A stretch of DNA of 51,698 nt, taken from the NCBI GenBank assembly GCA_003142185.1, contig PLOR01000028.1, forward strand, positions 1 to 51,698, given 5' to 3'. Positions 7,276 through 18,838 of the stretch are shown here, in pieces (the first letter of the stretch is position 1; each line of letters begins with the position of its first letter). Under the pieces are notes generated by a model that worked only from the letters and a program-made list of their open reading frames with translations, made no database searches and was not told where the DNA came from. The translations under genes were made by a program, and so were the position numbers. The DNA is from Bryobacterales bacterium. Its GTDB lineage: Bacteria; Acidobacteriota; Terriglobia; Bryobacterales; Bryobacteraceae.

Positions 7276-8919
7276 TCAGGTGTAGCCGCTACTGGAATCG
7301 CCGCCGCGGCGCGCCAGGAAGCGGTCCACCACGCTCGATGCCACGTTCGGCGCCACCGAGGAAGTCACCGCGGGCGCCGGCGGAGCGCACGACGCGTTAC
7401 AGGAGGGACCGCCCGCGGCCGGCGCCGCAACCGCCGCGCCGCGCGATGCCAGATAGCGTTCCACCGCCGCCACCACGGCGCTGCGGTCGATTCCGATGGG
7501 TGCGTCCGCGGCCGATGGGCCGTTCGGCGCCAGGTTGATATCCATGGGCATCTCGAAGGCCTCTTCCGGCTTGCGAATTACGTACGCCAGACGCTTGACG
7601 TTGATCAGGTGCAGCGGACCCACGTTGTCGGATGTGATGTTGCCCGCGATGGCGCCGCAGCCGAGGGTCATGCCGGGTAACAGGTTGGTGGTGATGCCGG
7701 TGGAACCCTGCGGCGCGGGCGTGTTCACCAGCACCCGCATGGCCGGCATGCGCGAACCGTACTCGCGGGTGCGCGCGTCGTCGCGCGAGTAAATCACCGC
7801 CGTGTGGCCTAGTCCGCCGAACTTCAGCAGCGCGTAACAGGTATCGAGCGCCGCCGCAAAATCGGCAAGCCAGATCAGCGCCAGCACCGGCGACAGCTTT
7901 TCCATCGAAAGCGGGTGCTGTTTGCCCACCCCTTCCACTTCGGCGCAAATGATGGAAGTATCCGGCGGCACTTCGAAACCCGCCATGCGCGCCAATTTGG
8001 TTGGCGCCTGGCCCACGCACTGAGGGTTAATGCTGAAGTTGGGCATCACCAGCAGCTTGCCCAGCGCTTCCTTTTGGGCGTCGGTGGCGATGTACGCCTT
8101 CTTCGCCTTGAGCAACGCCAGAATACGGTCGCGCAGCGAGCGTTCGGCCACTAGCGCCTGCTCGCTCGAACACACCGTGCCATAGTCGAAGCTCTTGCCG
8201 GCGACGATTTTGGGGATGGCATCTTCCAGGTCGGCCGAAGTGTCCACCAGCACCGGCACGTTGCCCGGCCCTCCGCCGAATGCCGGCTTGCCGCTCGAAT
8301 AGGCGGCCTTCACCATGCCCGGTCCGCCGGTGGCCAGGATAACGCCGGTGCGCTCATGCCGCATCAACGCGGTGGTGCCTTCGAGAGTGGCCGTGTCGAT
8401 GCACTGAATGATGTCCTCGGGCGCGCCTGCCTCGACCGCCGCCTGGTATAGGATGCCGGCCGCGGCGCAGCTGCATTTGTGGGCACGCGGGTGCGGGCTG
8501 ATGACGATCGCGTTGCCCGCCTTGAGCGAAATCAGAATCTTGTAGAACGCCGTCGAAGTGGGGTTGGTGGTGGGCAGAATCGCCGCTACCACGCCTACCG
8601 GAACGCCGAACTCGACGATCTTCTCTTCCGGCAGTTCGCGCAGCAGGCCCATCGTTTTCACGCCCCGCATGCGTCGCGGCAGCCAGTCGCAGTTCAGCAG
8701 GTTCTTGATGTACTTGTCTTGGGCGTTGCCGTAGCCGGTTTCTTCAACCGCCATTTCAGCCAGCCGGCGGGCGTTCGCGCGCGCGGCCGCCGCCGCCGCT
8801 TCGACAATCGCATCCACCTGTTGCTGGGTATAGCTCCGGTATTTGAGGGAGGCCTGATAGGCCTTGTCGACCTTGGAGCGGACCTCCTGAATGGACAGGA
8901 GATCTTTATCGGCAAGCAT
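7276..8919 (-). CDS. BMC-associated CoA-acylating aldehyde dehydrogenase (PduP/EutE type)
   Basis: Oxidises an aldehyde with NAD+ and CoA to an acyl-CoA inside a bacterial microcompartment. The 547 residues include the fold motifs ILPTTNPTSTAFYK, TGGPGMVKAAYSSG and GGGPGNVPV, with catalytic Cys250 in DYGTVCSSEQ. After the catalytic domain (to about 470) lie two amphipathic helices joined by a Pro/Ala/Ser linker, at about 477-494 (DRSAVVAAVERYLASRG) and 523-538 (VASSVVDRFLARRG). These look like encapsulation peptides that target cargo to shells. The ATG is six bases after the shell gene stop. Aldehyde specificity (acetyl versus propionyl) is open, and no diol dehydratase or ammonia lyase is nearby. 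The frame continues past the stop (see 7066-7275). Confidence 0.9.
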   Translation of the reverse strand: MLADKDLLSIQEVRSKVDKAYQASLKYRSYTQQQVDAIVEAAAAAARANARRLAEMAVEETGYGNAQDKYIKNLLNCDWLPRRMRGVKTMGLLRELPEEKIVEFGVPVGVVAAILPTTNPTSTAFYKILISLKAGNAIVISPHPRAHKCSCAAAGILYQAAVEAGAPEDIIQCIDTATLEGTTALMRHERTGVILATGGPGMVKAAYSSGKPAFGGGPGNVPVLVDTSADLEDAIPKIVAGKSFDYGTVCSSEQALVAERSLRDRILALLKAKKAYIATDAQKEALGKLLVMPNFSINPQCVGQAPTKLARMAGFEVPPDTSIICAEVEGVGKQHPLSMEKLSPVLALIWLADFAAALDTCYALLKFGGLGHTAVIYSRDDARTREYGSRMPAMRVLVNTPAPQGSTGITTNLLPGMTLGCGAIAGNITSDNVGPLHLINVKRLAYVIRKPEEAFEMPMDINLAPNGPSAADAPIGIDRSAVVAAVERYLASRGAAVAAPAAGGPSCNASCAPPAPAVTSSVAPNVASSVVDRFLARRGGDSSSGYT

Positions 8920-8925
8920 GGCCCG

Positions 8926-9207
8926 CTACTTTTTCAGGCCGCTGGTGGGCAGGGCCTTTTCCACTTCCTCGTGCGGGTTGGGAATGACGTGAACGCTGAC
9001 CAGTTCGCCGACGCGCCGGGCTGCCGCGGCGCCCGCATCGGTGGCCGCTTTGACCGCGCCCACGTCGCCGCGCACGGTGACCATCACCAGACCGGCGCCC
9101 ACGAATTCCTTGCCGGTCAGCACCACATTGGCCGTCTTGACCATGGCATCGGCAGCTTCAATGGCGGGGACCAGCCCCTTGGTTTCGATCATGCCGAGTG
9201 CTTCCAT
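8926..9207 (-). CDS. BMC-H hexameric microcompartment shell protein
   Basis: A 93-residue single BMC-domain protein of the PduA/EutM/CsoS1 type, which assembles as hexamers that tile the shell facets. The N-terminal signature [21 protein letters not shown] and the pore-loop region [10 protein letters not shown] are clear, with helix [14 protein letters not shown] after the pore. The start is the ATG at 9207, five bases after a near-perfect GGAGG (9212-9216). A TTG at 9219 is in frame but would overlap that ribosome site. Only one shell gene is present. A closed shell also needs pentameric BMC-P vertices and usually BMC-T trimers, so the remaining shell genes must lie elsewhere if a compartment forms. 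Confidence 0.93.
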   Translation of the reverse strand: MEALGMIETKGLVPAIEAADAMVKTANVVLTGKEFVGAGLVMVTVRGDVGAVKAATDAGAAAARRVGELVSVHVIPNPHEEVEKALPTSGLKK

Positions 9208-9274
9208 TACATCCTCCAAACGAGTGTGAACTCACTAACCTAACACACTTTCGGGACCAGCAGGCTCAGTGGTG

Positions 9275-9295
9275 GGGCATGCTTTTAGCTTGCCC
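9275..9295. repeat. Repeat family A, copy 2
   Basis: The imperfect palindrome GGGCATGCTTTTAGCTTGCC plus C sits in the 166-base divergent space between the BMC operon and the MCE gene. Related copies are at 6534, 19748 and, degenerate, at 29529 and 34397. Confidence 0.6.
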
Positions 9296-9373
9296 TTCCA
9301 TTTCTATGTCCATTCTCCTCCCACCCCCAGTCCGCGCCCGATTGCCATCCCCTCGCGGTACAATCCCAGGTGA

Positions 9374-10378
9374 ATGTCATATACCCGCGGCATCGGTTGG
9401 GCGAAGTTCCGCGTTGCCACGGTGACCGTGTCCGCCCTGGCGATTCTCTCCGTGCTGCTGCTGCTGCTGAGCGGAGGGACCTTGTTCCAGCCGAGGGTTA
9501 CCGTGTACCTTTACGTGCCCGACGCCACCGGCCTGGACACCGGTGCGGACGTGCGCGTGGATGGCATCGACGTGGGCACGACGGCGAGCATCGGGCTGTC
9601 CAGCTCTGCCGTCCCGGACCGGGCGGTGCGCCTGGTTCTGAGCATCCGGCGCGGCCTCCTGTCCACCATCGCCAGCGATTCGACCGCGGAATTGACCGCC
9701 GACAACCTGGTCGGCGATCAGTTTGTCGACATCACCAGCGGGATCGCGTCGACCCACATCCCGGCCGGCGGCGAGATCCGCTACAAAGGCGGGCCGAGTC
9801 TGATGAAGAGCCTGGACCTGGCGCAGTTCGAGGAGCAGTTGCGCATCGTGGATGCCACCCTTCGAGACATGGAGGCCGGCCGCGGCCCAGTCGGCAAATT
9901 CGTCCAAGGGGACAAGATGTACGCCGACGTGGTGCGGCGCATGGCGGTGCTGCAAAATGACCTGCGCGCGGCGGCAAAGACCACCGGCGCCGTAGGCAGC
10001 TTGCTCTACACGGATCGCCTTTACCGGCAGATTGACGATCCGCTGCTGCGCCTGGATTCCACGCTCGCCCGTCTCCAGTCCAGCCCATGGCTGCGCGACA
10101 CCGGCCAATATCAGCAGTTCGTCGATGCGGCACGCAGCTTGCGCAAATCCGTGGCGGACGCGCGCGCCGGCCAGCTTTTCCAGTCTGACGACCTGTACGC
10201 GGATTTCGCCCGCCGCCTGGCGGCCCTGGCGCGCACCGTGGATGACTTTAACGCCGGCCCCCAATTCACCTCATCCCAGTTTTATGACAACCTCACCGGC
10301 ATGTCGCGCGAAATGGGCGCCTGGGCGCACGACCTCCGCGAGAATCCCAGGAAGTACCTGGGAATGAAAATATTCTGA
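9374..10378 (+). CDS. MCE-domain (MlaD-like) lipid-transport protein
   Basis: A 334-residue protein with one N-terminal membrane anchor (about 13-35) and a periplasmic MlaD/MCE domain (about 38-130; motifs VYLYVPDATGLDTGADVRVDG and LTADNLVGDQFVDI). A long helical C-terminal region follows, ending in the motif NPRKYLGMKIF common at MCE-protein ends. MCE proteins form hexameric rings that carry lipids between membranes and are usually fed by an ABC permease and ATPase. Those genes are not adjacent here. A TACAAT at 9359-9364 lies only nine bases before the ATG, so transcription may start almost at the start codon. Confidence 0.85.
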   Translation: MSYTRGIGWAKFRVATVTVSALAILSVLLLLLSGGTLFQPRVTVYLYVPDATGLDTGADVRVDGIDVGTTASIGLSSSAVPDRAVRLVLSIRRGLLSTIASDSTAELTADNLVGDQFVDITSGIASTHIPAGGEIRYKGGPSLMKSLDLAQFEEQLRIVDATLRDMEAGRGPVGKFVQGDKMYADVVRRMAVLQNDLRAAAKTTGAVGSLLYTDRLYRQIDDPLLRLDSTLARLQSSPWLRDTGQYQQFVDAARSLRKSVADARAGQLFQSDDLYADFARRLAALARTVDDFNAGPQFTSSQFYDNLTGMSREMGAWAHDLRENPRKYLGMKIF

Positions 10379-10396
10379 CTCGTTTTCTTGGTAGCG

Positions 10397-10509
10397 CCGG
10401 CGGTCTTGCCGCCGGTTCTTGTATCTTGTGCGCGCTTAACCGCGGCCACTGTTCGGGACACGCCGCAAGACCGCTTCTCAAAAAAGGCACCGGCGGCATA
10501 GACCGCCGG
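10397..10509. repeat. Repeat family E, two hairpins between convergent genes
   Basis: Two copies of the hairpin arms CCGGCGG and CCGCCGG, at 10397-10415 and 10490-10509, lie about 75 bases apart between the convergent MCE and carbamoyltransferase genes. They may help end transcription from both sides. No U-run typical of an intrinsic terminator follows. Confidence 0.5.
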
Positions 10510-10529
10510 CGCTGCGGCTGCGAGCAGCG

Positions 10530-12103
10530 CTACTTCTGCAAAAAGAAATTGCCCACGAACATGGCATCGATGCCGGAGGAGTAGAAGCTACGCACGGCGT
10601 CGCGCGGGTCGGAAACCAGCGGCTCGCCAAACAGGTTGAACGACGTATTGTAGAGCACCGGCAGCCCGGTGGATTCGCCGGCGGCGTGCAGCAGCTTCCA
10701 GTAAAGCGGGTTCTCGCGCGCGTCCACCGTATGCACGCGCACCAGGTCGCCGGCCAGGATGGCAGCGGCGAATTTCTCGGCGTACTCCGGCCGGACGCGG
10801 CCCACCGTTGCGAGGTACCGCGCATTCGGCCCCACTTCGAAATACTGGCCGGCCAGCTCGACCGGCACGGAGGCCGCGAACTTGCGCACCGGCTCACGGT
10901 GCTTGATGAACGTGTTCAGGTTTTCGGTGGAATAAGGATCGAGAGGCGAAGCCAGAATACTGCGGTTGCCCAGCGCGCGCGCGCCGAATTCCATCCGCCC
11001 GTGCATCCAGGCGACAATCCTGTGATCGTTCAATTGAGCCACCGCAGCCGCGATCAGTTCTTCGGTGGTCAGCAGGTAGTGAAAGTTCAGCTTGCAGTTC
11101 TCGAGCACCTGCTTGGTTTCGGCGGCGCTGTAGCTGGGGCCCAAAGAGAGCGTGTCGAGGCGCACGCGCTTTTCTTGCCGGAACAGGTGGTGCCAGGTTT
11201 CCAGGGCCGCTCCGATGGCAGTGCCCGCGTTGCCCGCCACCGGCTGCACGAAAACATTTTCGAAGCCGGACCGGTTTTCAAGCGCCGAAACCAACAGCGC
11301 GTTGAATCCCAGGCCGCCCGCCAGGCACAGGTTGCGCCCGTGGCCAGCCAGCCGCATCACCGCCGTCTCGGCCGCCTGCTGCACGCCGGCCGCGATGGGC
11401 GCGCGCAGCGCTTCCGGGATGGGCGCGCCGTCTTCGAGGCCCAGCGCCGCATAGAACCGGTGCCCGAAGCCGCCCGAATGCGGACGCTCCGTGCTGAAGA
11501 AAGCGCGGTCCACGTGCAGGCCGGCTTCATCCGCCTTGAGAATTTCCAGGAACAGATCGCGGAAGCGCTCGTCGCCGTGCACGGAAAGCCACTGCACTTT
11601 GTGCTCATCCACGTTGGCTTCAAAGCCCAGCAGCTCGGTGACGCGGCTGTAGACGTCGCATAGCGAATCGGGCGAGTAATGTTCCTGCTCGATGGTCATG
11701 CTGGCGCCATGGCCGGCCCATCGCGAGCCGCAGCGAAAATCGCCGCCGCGATCGAGCGTCAGCACGGTCGCCTCGTCGAAAGGAGAAGCGAAGTAAGCCG
11801 AAGCCGCGTGCGCCAGGTGGTGCTCCACCAGCGTGATGCGGCTGGCCGGAAACTGGGCGCGCAGCCGCAGGTAAAAATCCTTCTCCGGCACCGGCCGCGC
11901 CACGGCTACCGCGTCCACCTGCTCGGGCCTGGCGCCCGCTAGTTCCAGGCACATCGCGATGGCGCGCTCCGGCAGCGGATCGCGTCCACCCCAATGCATG
12001 CGGCGCCGCAGCAGTTTCGATTCTTCCACGGCGGCGGCCAGTTCGCCGTCTTTCAAAATGGCGGCGGCCGCATCGCCCAATACGCCGCCGATTCCCAGGA
12101 TGA

Positions 12104-12107
<4 letters not shown>
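10530..12107 (-). CDS. Carbamoyltransferase, NodU/CmcH/TobZ family
   Basis: Family members transfer a carbamoyl group from carbamoyl phosphate, via carbamoyl-adenylate, to hydroxyls of sugars or antibiotics. The N-terminal Kae1-like domain has the metal-binding [17 protein letters not shown] and LTLDRGGDF. The C-terminal domain ends with [14 protein letters not shown], typical of the family; length 525. Oddly, the first motif reads [12 protein letters not shown] where relatives have a His-Asp pair (GxxxxHDxSA), so the His appears to be Gly. It starts at GTG overlapping the glnS stop (GTGA), so it is tightly coupled to two tRNA synthetase genes, an unexpected context. Acceptor unknown. Confidence 0.85.
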
Positions 12108-13827
<1,720 letters not shown>

Positions 13828-13831
<4 letters not shown>

Positions 13832-15270
13832 ATCGTTTTCAACTTTTCCAAAGCCTGCCCGATTCGTTCCAGGCAGGTCTCGCGCCCCAGCGCTTCCAGG
13901 GTACCGAACAACGGCGGAGCGTTCTTGCGCCCGCACACCGCTACGCGCACGGGCTGAAACATCTGGCCGGCCTTGATGCCCAGTTCCACGGACGCCGCGC
14001 GCAGCGCCTGCTCCAGCGGGTCATGGCGGAATTCGGCCGTGGCCAGCACCGCGGCGCCCTTCTCGAGCGCGCGAGCAGCCATTGCCGCGTCGCCTTTCTG
14101 CGGAATCAACTCGGCGGCATCGTAAGGCGCCAACTGCTTTGCGAAAAAGAAATCGCCGACCGTGGTGACTTCGCTCAGCAGGCGTATTCGCTCCTGAATC
14201 AGCGGCGTGATGAGAGCCATTTTCGCCGGGCTGACTTCGAAGCCGGCGCGCGTGACAAACGGCGTCAGCGCCTCGGCAAGCGCGCCCGGGCCCATGCCGC
14301 GAATGGTCTCCGCGTTCAGCCAGACGGCCTTCGGGTCGAAGGGATCGGCTTCGCTGAAGTTGACCACGGCGTTGCTGCGGTTGATGCCTTCGAGCGTGAA
14401 GGCCAGCGTCAGCTCGACAAGGGGCATTCGTTCGCGATCATTCTTCGGCGACCAGCCCAGCAGGCACAGGAAATTGAGGAATGCGTGCGGCAGGAAGCCA
14501 GCATCGCGGTAAGTGGTGACGCTGACTACCGGCCCGTGCTTGCGCTTGGAGAGCTTGGCGCCATCCGGAGCCACCAGCAGCGGCAGGTGCGCGAAACGCG
14601 GCGGCTCCACGCCGGCGGCTTCGAAAATCTGAATGTGCTTGAAGGTGTTGGTGATGTGGTCCTGGCCGCGAATGATGTCGCTGATGCGCAAGTCGGCGTC
14701 GTCTGCGCAGGAGGCCAGGTGATACGTCGGCATGCCGTCGCTGCGGAGCAGAGCGAAATCTTCGATATCGGCGGTGGATTTGGATTGCTCGCCGAAGACA
14801 CCATCTTCGAAATGAATCACTCGCCCGCTCTCGCGCGGCACGCGGAAGCGCAGCGCGAACGGTTCGCCCGACGCCGCCCGCCGGTCGCTTTCCGCGCGCG
14901 AAAGCTCGCGCATGCCGGGCGGAAACAGCCAAGTCCCGTGCTCGCCCGAACGTTCCGTATCCGCCGCGCCGGCCGGTGTGAAGTCGCGATACGCCAGGTC
15001 TTTGGCGAAAATCGCCTGCGCCATTTCGCGGTGTAGCGCGAGGCGCTCCGACTGCCGGTATTCCTCGTCCCAACCTAGCCCCAGCCAGCGCAGCCCGTCG
15101 AAAATGGAGTTGAGCGAGGCTTCGGTATTGCGCCCCACGTCGGTATCGTCCACGCGCAGAATCATCGTTCCGCGGTGGTGGCGGGCAAAAAGCCAATTGA
15201 AAATGAACGTGCGCGCGCTGCCCACATGCAAAAACCCGGTGGGAGAGGGCGCAAACCTGACCCTCAGCAT
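13828..15270 (-). CDS. gltX: Glutamyl-tRNA synthetase
   Basis: Charges tRNA-Glu. The 480 residues carry [16 protein letters not shown] (HIGH motif variant), [16 protein letters not shown] and the KLSKRKHG loop, then the helical anticodon-binding half. The start is the ATG at 15270; the open frame reaches 15291 but without a ribosome site. TATACT on the minus strand (15287-15282) lies 11 bases before this ATG and may be a -10 giving a leaderless message. First gene of the gltX-glnS-carbamoyltransferase operon. Confidence 0.96.
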
Positions 15271-15358
15271 TTGGAAAGCCCAGTATAACAAGGGGCGCGG
15301 AAGAGGACGGACGTGGAGCGGGGACGTCCCGGTGCGCTATGCTCAAGATGAGGACCCG

Positions 15359-15667
15359 ATGTATTTGCCCTCAGCCGACAGTAAGCAACAGGTCAACGCC
15401 GCAGTCTCGGAGGTAGTCAACTTGTTGGCGCCGGACGTGGTGCAAATTCGGTACGACATCGGTCGGGATTGGAGTGGCGACTGGGCCATATTCTTCCGGG
15501 TCCTGCTGTCGGATGAAGCCAGCAGGATGCGGCTTCGCGAGGTGACAACGCAGGTCGTCCGGCGCCTGGCCGAGCGTTTGGACTTCCCCTCCATGGGTCT
15601 CTTCGCTTACCACAATTTCAGGAGTGTGTCCGAACAGGCCGATCTTCGGGAAGCGGCCTGGGCGTAG
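15359..15667 (+). CDS. HEPN-module partner protein A, copy 1 (unknown family)
   Basis: A 102-residue soluble protein with no recognised domain. Its central pattern DIGRDWSGDWAIFFRVLLSD and its C-terminal helix with YHNFRSVSEQADLRE match the product at 26954-27274 (G.DW.G..A.FF.V.L.D and a Y..F...SE.A..R tail). It lacks the GSxAxG and DxD motifs of a minimal nucleotidyltransferase, the usual HEPN partner. GAGGA lies about four bases before the ATG. Its stop and the ATG of the HEPN gene are separated by exactly three bases (TAG-ACG-ATG), as in the other copy. Inference: antitoxin-like or regulatory partner of the HEPN protein. Confidence 0.7.
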   Translation: MYLPSADSKQQVNAAVSEVVNLLAPDVVQIRYDIGRDWSGDWAIFFRVLLSDEASRMRLREVTTQVVRRLAERLDFPSMGLFAYHNFRSVSEQADLREAAWA

Positions 15668-15670
15668 ACG

Positions 15671-16144
15671 ATGCCATTTGCCGACGACCTGCTGGAGCAG
15701 GCGTATGATCTCGCGCAAAAGGAACCGGCAAACCCAAAGCAGGCCAGCCTCCGGCGCGCCGTATCCACGGCATACTACGCTCTCTTTCACCTTTTGATAG
15801 ATGAAGCCGTCAGTAAATGGGCGGTGGAACGGCACCGCAGCATCCTCGCCAGGACTTTCGAACACAGCAAGATGAAGGGAATCTGCGACGACGTACTGAA
15901 AACCGTCAAGAGCGGTGGCAGTGTTTTGCCCGAGTTGAATACCGTCGCGCACAATTTCATTCAGCTTCAAGAGCATCGGCACACGGCGGACTACGACAAC
16001 TCAAAGCAGTGGTCGCGCACCGATGTTCTCAACGTGCTGACCCTCGCAACGGATGCCTTTACTGAATGGCGAGCGATCAGCGCGCAGGATGCAGCGCAGG
16101 ACTTTCTGCTGCAATTATTCCTGCCGAAATTGCCCAAGCAGTAG
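15671..16144 (+). CDS. HEPN-domain protein B, copy 1 (candidate toxin)
   Basis: A 157-residue helical protein of the HEPN superfamily. It shows the first-helix signature RRAVSTAYYALFHLLIDEA (about 29-47) and the later EHRHTADYD (about 101), typical of HEPN proteins with an R..ADY ending. The strict RX4-6H RNase motif is not obvious, so nuclease activity is uncertain. Many HEPN proteins are toxins or RNases in toxin-antitoxin, abortive-infection and CRISPR systems. It is coupled to gene A three bases upstream and followed by a BrnA-like gene 50 bases downstream. The copy at 26380-26950 shares a near-identical first helix. Confidence 0.75.
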   Translation: MPFADDLLEQAYDLAQKEPANPKQASLRRAVSTAYYALFHLLIDEAVSKWAVERHRSILARTFEHSKMKGICDDVLKTVKSGGSVLPELNTVAHNFIQLQEHRHTADYDNSKQWSRTDVLNVLTLATDAFTEWRAISAQDAAQDFLLQLFLPKLPKQ

Positions 16145-16194
16145 CGCCGGATGTATCGCAATCATTCTCGTGGTCCACACAAGCGAGGAACAAA

Positions 16195-16527
16195 ATGGTG
16201 AAGAGGAAATCCGTATCATCTCGGCAAGAAAAGCGAGTCCTCGCGAGCGCGCTCTATACCACGCCTATCAGTGAAAAGCAGCGCCGGGAGTTGAAGCGGC
16301 TCGCCGCTCGCCCCGATTCGCAGATCGACTTTTCCGATGCGCCGGAACGGCAACCGCGGGCGTCCGACGTCCAGGTCGGCCGCTTCTATAGACCAATCAA
16401 GCAGTTGGTGAGCCTGCGCGTGGATGCCGACGTCCTCCACTGGTTTCGAGGGCGAGGCAAGAAATACCAGACGTATATGAACGAAGTCCTGCGGCGCGAA
16501 ATGCAGACGAACGAGCGGGGCCGGTAG
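16195..16527 (+). CDS. BrnA-like antitoxin without BrnT
   Basis: A 110-residue basic protein. The C-terminal ~75 residues resemble BrnA antitoxins: the IDFSDAPE motif (about 43-50), then the ribbon-helix-helix part QLVSLRVDADVLHWFRGRGKKYQTYMNEVLRR. In the usual arrangement the BrnT toxin gene comes directly before brnA; here the preceding gene is the HEPN protein and no BrnT is seen. A GAGGA site lies six bases before the ATG. It may be an orphan DNA-binding repressor, or it may have been recruited to the HEPN module. RHH identity: fairly sure; partner: inference. Confidence 0.7.
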   Translation: MVKRKSVSSRQEKRVLASALYTTPISEKQRRELKRLAARPDSQIDFSDAPERQPRASDVQVGRFYRPIKQLVSLRVDADVLHWFRGRGKKYQTYMNEVLRREMQTNERGR

Positions 16528-16539
16528 CGACGGCGCGTT

Positions 16540-16935
16540 TCACTTGCACTTGCACCACGGGCACCCTTTCGCCTCCCATAATTGAGCGGTCTTGTACAAG
16601 CCATTGAGGAACAGGCATAGCTCGCCCGTCTTGAACTCGGAGAAATGAAATGTGAAAGACTGCTGAGCTTTGCCAGCGCAATATACGACTACTCGATGGC
16701 GAATTGTTGGGTCCAAGGTAGCGACCTTCACGCTTCCCTTGAGCGGCCAAGGGACCGCTTGCTGGTTATCGATCCGTAACGAGAGTTTTTCGGAATCGCA
16801 AAACAAACCCGGCGCGCTTGCTTGAATCGGCCGCTCGTCCGCAGGCGCAATGCAGACTGATCCTGTTCCGGGCTCAGCCGGAAAGGCCGAATTCGCGAGA
16901 GCCGCGATCAAGAAAATAAACCCTACGATCCGCAT
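16540..16935 (-). CDS. Secreted protein of unknown function
   Basis: A 131-residue protein with a clear signal peptide (MRIVGFIFLIAALANSAFPA, about 1-20) and a beta-rich mature part. Cysteines at the N-terminal side (SVCIAP, LFCDS) and a C-terminal CPWCKCK cluster could form disulfides or bind metal. No family recognised. GGAGAG lies about seven bases before the ATG. It faces the BrnA-like gene convergently, with a 12-base gap. Confidence 0.65.
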   Translation of the reverse strand: MRIVGFIFLIAALANSAFPAEPGTGSVCIAPADERPIQASAPGLFCDSEKLSLRIDNQQAVPWPLKGSVKVATLDPTIRHRVVVYCAGKAQQSFTFHFSEFKTGELCLFLNGLYKTAQLWEAKGCPWCKCK

Positions 16936-16977
16936 GTAAATCTCTCCCGGAGAATTACCGGGGTCACGAAACCCGTC

Positions 16978-17343
16978 TCACTCCAGCGCCAATCCTGATT
17001 CTTTCAGCGCGCGCCAGCCGCCATCGAGCGAGATGGCATTCGTGTAGCCCATCTTCTGCAAATTGTCTGCTGCCAGCGCGGAGCGGAATCCGCCGCCGCA
17101 ATACAGCACCAGGGTCGCGGCGTGGTCCGGCACACGCGTTTCGATGTCGCGCTCAATGATACCTTTGCTCAAGTGAATCGCTCCCGCCACGTGACCGGCG
17201 GCCCACTCACTCTCTTCGCGCGTATCTATCAGGACGTGCGGCTCGGCGGAAGCGCGCAGCTTGCGGTAGGCGTCGATATCGATCTCTTTCACGCGCGATT
17301 TGGCGTCATTGACTAACTTCAGGAAACCTTCGCTGTGTTTCAT
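16978..17343 (-). CDS. Rhodanese-domain protein
   Basis: A 121-residue single rhodanese domain. Active-site loop CGGGFRSA with Cys82 as the persulfide-carrying residue, preceded by [21 protein letters not shown], the conserved CH2-like start. Such proteins carry sulfane sulfur to acceptors such as thiosulfate, cyanide or thiol proteins. GAGAGG sits about seven bases before the ATG. It stands alone between a secreted protein and the repeat-rich gap before murA. Confidence 0.88.
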   Translation of the reverse strand: MKHSEGFLKLVNDAKSRVKEIDIDAYRKLRASAEPHVLIDTREESEWAAGHVAGAIHLSKGIIERDIETRVPDHAATLVLYCGGGFRSALAADNLQKMGYTNAISLDGGWRALKESGLALE

Positions 17344-17389
17344 GGATCGCGCCTCTCTTTAATCACCGTCGGAAGCCGGCTAAGAAACA

Positions 17390-17496
17390 GTTGGCAGGCG
17401 AAAGCGCCTGCCCCACTTTGCTGCCCGAGGATAGGCAAGGTGGGGCAGGCGCTTTCGCCTGCCAACCTGTCCGAGGCGGATTTCGCCTGCCAACCT
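17390..17496. repeat. Repeat family B cluster, inverted pair plus a partial unit
   Basis: Two full units of about 27 bases with core GGCAGGCG-CTTT-CGCCTGCC lie in opposite orientations at 17390-17416 and 17440-17466, followed by a partial unit to 17496. This is the paired, inverted layout typical of bacterial REP/BIME elements. Each unit is itself a perfect eight-base hairpin. They lie upstream of the rhodanese gene and directly behind murA. Confidence 0.75.
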
Positions 17497-17523
17497 GCGC
17501 GCCTCTGATTTCTTCACAGCCTC

Positions 17524-18780
<1,257 letters not shown>

Positions 18781-18800
18781 GCAATCTCTCTTGGTACACC

Positions 18801-18831
18801 GACCGCTCCCTATGGTCGCGGCTCCGATGCG
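18801..18831. repeat. Repeat family C, copy 2
   Basis: The unit GACCGCTCCCTATGGTCGCG plus GCTCCGATGCG lies in the 58-base gap between murQ and murA, so it is transcribed if both genes share a message. Confidence 0.7.
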
Positions 18832-18838
18832 CTATCTT

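Noticed and set aside
7276-7278. UGA as a selenocysteine codon in the aldehyde dehydrogenase
   Set aside because: The residue would fall in a disordered Pro/Ala linker far from the active site (Cys250), and no SECIS-like hairpin is evident just downstream. Nonsense change, error or readthrough explain it better.
15359-15667. Gene A as a minimal nucleotidyltransferase (MNT) antitoxin
   Set aside because: The GSxAxG and DxD signatures of MNT proteins are absent in both copies, so the name would not be justified.
17390-17466. Rho-independent terminator behind murA
   Set aside because: The stems are strong but no U-run follows, and the same units recur at unrelated places, so they are better called repeats.
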